Source: Acephala macrosclerotiorum (lineage: Eukaryota; Ascomycota; Leotiomycetes; Helotiales; Mollisiaceae). Taken from it: DNA of 64,000 nucleotides. Shown here in pieces: positions 63,740-64,000 of the stretch. Where the stretch lies: the NCBI GenBank assembly GCA_014904845.1, contig MU119433.1:26238-90237 (forward strand), written 5' to 3'. Below the pieces are notes generated by a model. That model was not told where the DNA came from. It made no database searches and saw nothing but the letters and a program-made list of their open reading frames with translations. Each line of letters begins with the position of its first letter. Within the stretch, counting starts at the first letter, position 1. Position numbers and translations under genes: made by a program.

Positions 63740-64000
63740 CTACTCAGTTCCCAAGCTATGAAACCTATTAAAACATGTGCCCTCTTTACAAAGAGGGACA
63801 TTACATTGCCTGCAGCCATATACAGACCTTTTCCTCTTTTCACAGCCCCTCTTATTCCCGTCCAATGCCCCTAAAGGCACTCTTTTTACTTCTTTTTTAC
63901 ACACTACACAATCTGATGCTTTTCCTCTGTGAATAAGCTTATGATGTTCAAGTGGCACATCATTTGAGGGTGTTTCCAGAGTATGACTAGACCTTTTCCT
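63740..64000 (-). mobile_element. 3' end of a piggyBac-like (DDE_Tnp_1_7) transposase, cut by the window edge
   Basis: The minus-strand frame is open to the window edge and ends at 63740. It reads LEHHKLIHRGKASDCVVCK, then YGCRQCNVPLCKEGTCFNRFHS. The Cys pairs C-x2-C..C-x2-C-x4-C-x4-C and the closing His match the C-terminal zinc-binding domain of piggyBac-type transposases, which helps bind element ends. The catalytic core lies outside the window, so activity cannot be judged. Confidence 0.75.

Overview
The window is nuclear DNA of a filamentous ascomycete (Pezizomycotina). Genes carry short introns of about 45-80 bp with GT..AG ends and TACTAAT or CTAAC-like branch points. The conserved genes have clear fungal identities (RRP5, SPB1, homocitrate synthase, FMP27, IRS4). 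One 10 kb block is almost pure A+T, as repeat-induced point mutation (RIP) leaves behind. Leotiomycetes/Helotiales is my best guess from protein resemblance, but I cannot prove it.

Layout. 0.7-16.4 kb is a conserved gene block: a JMJD7-type JmjC hydroxylase (+), an eIF4B/TIF3-like factor (-), a Tim17/22/23-like membrane protein (+), a class I methyltransferase (+) split by a 453 bp transposon, RRP5 (-) and an alpha/beta-hydrolase (+). 17.4-30.0 kb is a large-subunit catalase pseudogene carrying a 10,416 bp A+T-saturated element bounded by inverted repeats. 30.5-35.6 kb holds a CDT2-like WD40 gene (-) divergent from SPB1 (+). 35.6-49.4 kb is a decayed accessory island: a Mutator-like MITE, a Dal5-type permease pseudogene, a HET-domain pseudogene with a dead Tc1/mariner element inside, an intact 11-exon homocitrate synthase, and a decayed gene with repeated CxxC pairs. 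49.5-58.3 kb is the giant single-exon FMP27/BLTP2 gene. The end holds a broken M28 peptidase, an IRS4-type EH-domain gene (-) and the 3' end of a piggyBac-like transposase running off the edge.

The main discovery is a TIR transposon family found twice, both times in a GGTACC hexamer with a TA duplication (methyltransferase and catalase). Taking out the element plus one TA restores the reading frame at both sites. The inverted repeat carries a ready GTAAGA donor at one end and a CCCCAG acceptor at the other. Splicing between them would remove nearly the whole element and add exactly one codon, whatever the phase or orientation. This looks like an introner-type element. The methyltransferase frame is otherwise undamaged, which fits the copy acting as an intron. 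Inside the large element, a 130 bp direct repeat survives unmutated at one end and RIP-saturated at the other, a built-in record of the mutation spectrum.
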